Shown here: positions 21,881 to 23,990 of the stretch, one piece after another
Layout of the letters: each line of letters opens with the position of its first letter
How positions within the stretch are numbered: position 1 is the stretch's first letter
Origin: Pseudomonadota bacterium
Lineage (GTDB): Bacteria; Pseudomonadota; Gammaproteobacteria; Xanthomonadales; Xanthomonadaceae
Direction of reading: 5' to 3'
NCBI GenBank assembly: GCA_023399815.1
Contig: JAEWOJ010000148.1
Span: forward strand, 1-23,990
DNA: 23,990 bases
Notes under the pieces: model-generated
Database searches by the model: none
Seen by the model: the letters and a program-made list of their open reading frames with translations, nothing else
Told to the model about the DNA's origin: nothing
Made by a program: the position numbers and the translations under genes

Positions 21881-22737
21881 TGCGCCTTTATGGCCATCGC
21901 CTGCAGGCCGCTGCCGTTGAGCTTGGCCTTGGCTTCGGCCAGTTCGCTGGCGGTGCCGTAGGGCCCCATGCGCACGCGGTAGACCGTGTTGCCGTTGATC
22001 TGTGCCGATTCGACGCGGGCGCTCAGGCCCATCATCGCCAGCTTGGCCTTGGTCGCCTCGGCGTCGCCGGAGGCGCCGAAGGCGCCGGCCTGGAGGATGT
22101 AGCGGACGTTGTCGCCGGCCTCGGCAGCAGCCGGAGCCGCGGCGTCGGGCTGCTTCTGCGCAGGCGCCGTCGCCGCTGCGGGCGTCGCCGCGGCTACCTG
22201 CGCGGTACGGGCCGGCGCGGTGTCGCTGGCCGCCTGCTGGCGCGGGGACTCGGTGATCGGCGCGGGCAGCGGCGTGGCGGCCGGCGGTACCGGGCGACCT
22301 TCCAGGGCCGCCTGCGCGCGCTGGGCCTCGCTGCTGGCCTGGGTCGAACGCGCGGCCTGGGCGCGGCGCTGTTCCTCGGCGCGGGCGCTGGCGGCCAGTT
22401 CGGCGTCGGACATCTGTACTTCCTTGCCCGGCAGCAGGGTGTAGAAGTCGTACTGGGTCGCGGCCGGCTTGTCCGCCGGCTGCGTCCCTTCGCGCGCGGC
22501 CGGGCGCGGCAGGTCCGCGCCGGCGTCGATGTCGGCATCGGCGACCGGCGCCGGCTGCGCGTCCGGGTTGGGCTGTGGGCCGACCCGCAGGAAGCCGTCG
22601 CCGTCCTTCTTGAACAGGTTCGGGGCCGCCAGGAACACCACGGCCGCGATCGCCGCGCCGGCGACCAGCCATACCCAGCCGGGCGTGCCGTTGCCGCTGT
22701 TGCGCCGGGCCTGGCTCTTGCCGCGTCGTGCTGCCAT
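21877..22737 (-). CDS. SPOR-domain inner-membrane protein (FtsN-like)
   Basis: The protein has 286 aa: a short basic cytoplasmic tail (MAARRGKSQARR), one membrane segment at about 21-38 (WVWLVAGAAIAAVVFLAA), a long Ala/Pro/Gln-rich periplasmic linker, and a C-terminal SPOR domain at about 210-284 (YILQAGAFGASGDAEATKAKLAMMG ends before YRVRMGPYG). SPOR domains bind peptidoglycan lacking side peptides at the division septum. Layout matches FtsN-type division proteins, but the linker cannot be used to prove orthology. The start ATG at 22737 has AAGGAG 11 bases upstream; GTG at 22746 would be only 2 bases from it. It lies 19 bases downstream of argS and is probably in one operon with it. Confidence 0.88.
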   Translation of the reverse strand: MAARRGKSQARRNSGNGTPGWVWLVAGAAIAAVVFLAAPNLFKKDGDGFLRVGPQPNPDAQPAPVADADIDAGADLPRPAAREGTQPADKPAATQYDFYTLLPGKEVQMSDAELAASARAEEQRRAQAARSTQASSEAQRAQAALEGRPVPPAATPLPAPITESPRQQAASDTAPARTAQVAAATPAAATAPAQKQPDAAAPAAAEAGDNVRYILQAGAFGASGDAEATKAKLAMMGLSARVESAQINGNTVYRVRMGPYGTASELAEAKAKLNGSGLQAMAIKAQ

Positions 22738-22756
22738 TTCTGCCACTTCTCCTTGC

Positions 22757-23990
22757 TTACATCTTTTCCGGCGCGCTCACGCCCAGCAGGCCCAGGCCGT
22801 TGGCGAGCGTCTGGCGGGCCGCGCCGGCAAGGGCGAGCCGGGCGTTGCGGGTGGCGGCATCGTCCACCAGCACCGGCGTCCCGTGATACCACGTGTGGAA
22901 GGCGTGCGCCAATTCACGCAGGTACTGTGCGACCTGGTGCGGTTCCAGCGCCACGCCCGCGGCTTCGACCACCTCCGGGTACCGCGAAATCTCGTTCATC
23001 AGTTCCAGCGAGGCTTCGTCGCCGAGCTGCGACAGCGCGGCCAGGCCCTGCGCCTGGTCGTAGTCCAGGCCCTTCTCCTGCGCCTGGCGCAGCAGCGAGC
23101 AGACGCGGGCATGCGCGTACTGCACGTAGAACACCGGGTTGTCGTTGCTCTGCTGGCGCGCCAGGTCGATGTCGAAGGTCAGCTGCGAATCGGGCTTGCG
23201 CGCGATCAGGAACCAGCGCACGGCGTCGCTGCCGACCTCGTCGATCAGGTCGCGCAGGGTCAGGTAGCTGCCGGCGCGCTTGGACAGCTTCACTTCCTCG
23301 CCGCCGCGCATCACCGTCACCATCTGGTGCAGCACGTATTCCGGCCAGCCCTGCGGGATGCCCACGCCCAGCGCCTGCAGGCCGGCGCGCACGCGCGCCA
23401 GCGAGCCGTGGTGGTCGGCGCCCAGTTCGGTGATGGCGCGCTCGTAGCCGCGCTGCCACTTGCTCAGGTGGTAGGCCACGTCCGGCAGGAAGTAGGTGTA
23501 GGTGCCGTCGGACTTGCGCATCCCGCGGTCCTTGTCGTCACCGAAGTCGGTGGAACGCAGCCACAGCGCGCCGCCTTCCTCATAGGTGTGGCCCGACTGC
23601 ACCAGGCGCTCGACGGTCTCGGCGACCTTGCCGTCCGAATACAGCGAGCTCTCCAGGAAGTAGATGTCGAAATCGACGCCGAACGCAGCCAGGTCCAGGT
23701 TCTGCTCGTTGCGCAGGTAGGCCACGGAGAAACGGCGGATCGCCTCGAGGTTCTCGACGTCGCCCTCGCCCACCACCTTGTGGCCTTCCAGGTCCACGGT
23801 GGCGCGGGCCAGGTAGGCGTCGGCCACGTCCTGGATGTAATCGCCGCGGTAGCCGGCTTCCGGCCAGCCGGCCTCATCGGGCTTGATGCCACGGGCGCGG
23901 GCCTGCACCGACACGGCCAGGTTCTCGATCTGCACGCCGGCGTCGTTGTAGTAGAACTCGCGCCTGGCGTTCCAGCCGTTGGCTTCCAGC
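22757..23990 (-). CDS. argS: Arginyl-tRNA synthetase ArgS, 3' part
   Basis: ArgS charges tRNA-Arg with arginine. About 410 C-terminal residues are in the window; the frame stays open to the edge (EFYYNDAGVQIENLAVS), so the start and the HIGH motif lie outside. Seen here are the KMSKS-equivalent EEVKLSKRAGSYLTLRDL, the following DAVRWFLIARKPDSQLTFD, and the anticodon-binding DALR domain with FYVQYAHARVCSLLRQA and HAFHTWYHGTPVL. The GTG at 23935 is internal, not a start. The SPOR gene follows after 19 bases. Confidence 0.96.
   Translation of the reverse strand, partial: LEANGWNARREFYYNDAGVQIENLAVSVQARARGIKPDEAGWPEAGYRGDYIQDVADAYLARATVDLEGHKVVGEGDVENLEAIRRFSVAYLRNEQNLDLAAFGVDFDIYFLESSLYSDGKVAETVERLVQSGHTYEEGGALWLRSTDFGDDKDRGMRKSDGTYTYFLPDVAYHLSKWQRGYERAITELGADHHGSLARVRAGLQALGVGIPQGWPEYVLHQMVTVMRGGEEVKLSKRAGSYLTLRDLIDEVGSDAVRWFLIARKPDSQLTFDIDLARQQSNDNPVFYVQYAHARVCSLLRQAQEKGLDYDQAQGLAALSQLGDEASLELMNEISRYPEVVEAAGVALEPHQVAQYLRELAHAFHTWYHGTPVLVDDAATRNARLALAGAARQTLANGLGLLGVSAPEKM

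Noticed and set aside
23933..23935. GTG as argS start
   Set aside because: The upstream frame is open and reads conserved ArgS sequence (EFYYNDAG), so the GTG is an internal valine.

Overview
The window looks like chromosomal DNA from a high-GC gammaproteobacterium of the Xanthomonadaceae/Lysobacteraceae (Xanthomonas, Stenotrophomonas, Pseudoxanthomonas or Lysobacter type). The evidence is the very GC-rich coding sequence, a lexA2-imuA-imuB-dnaE2 cassette, the comM-ubiK-PII cluster, a speE/speA divergent pair, and many short intergenic inverted repeats of the GTAGGAGCGACG class. The genus cannot be fixed from this sequence alone.

Layout. Positions 1-98 hold a REP-type repeat. bioB (minus) and comF (plus) diverge at about 1.15 kb, with a BirA-box-like inverted repeat at the junction. 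An HdeD/DUF308 membrane protein (plus) converges on ubiA (minus) across a hairpin terminator. A tRNA-Arg(CCG) gene at 3661-3737 is followed by a scar of an integrated element: the N-terminal stub of a tyrosine integrase, GGGGGCAT repeats, two hairpin terminators and a small DUF3892 gene of visibly lower GC. From 4.75 to 10.65 kb lies the SOS mutasome operon lexA2-imuA-imuB-dnaE2, tightly packed, with a perfect palindrome directly against the lexA2 start. The 490 bases after dnaE2 hold a decayed LuxR-type helix-turn-helix gene and an 8-base tandem repeat. Next on the minus strand come an alpha/beta hydrolase (11.1-12.7 kb), a paired REP, and comM and ubiK. PII (glnB) is divergent from these.

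From 15.2 to 19.4 kb there is an inverted-repeat block, a small RIO/LPS-kinase-like protein (minus), spermidine synthase speE (minus) and arginine decarboxylase speA (plus). The last two form a polyamine locus: SpeA makes agmatine from arginine, and SpeE makes spermidine from putrescine. Next is a membrane diguanylate cyclase (plus) converging on a YdfG-type short-chain dehydrogenase (minus). A run of four perfect hairpins follows, then a SPOR-domain membrane protein and the 3' part of argS (minus, running off the window).

Most genes are recognisable housekeeping or stress genes. I see no clear new multi-gene system. The items most worth checking are the operator over the lexA2 start, the BirA-like box inside the comF 5' coding region, the tRNA-Arg integration scar with its DUF3892 gene, the hydrolase with an unassigned C-terminal half, a REP that supplies the comM stop codon, and the repeat blocks.
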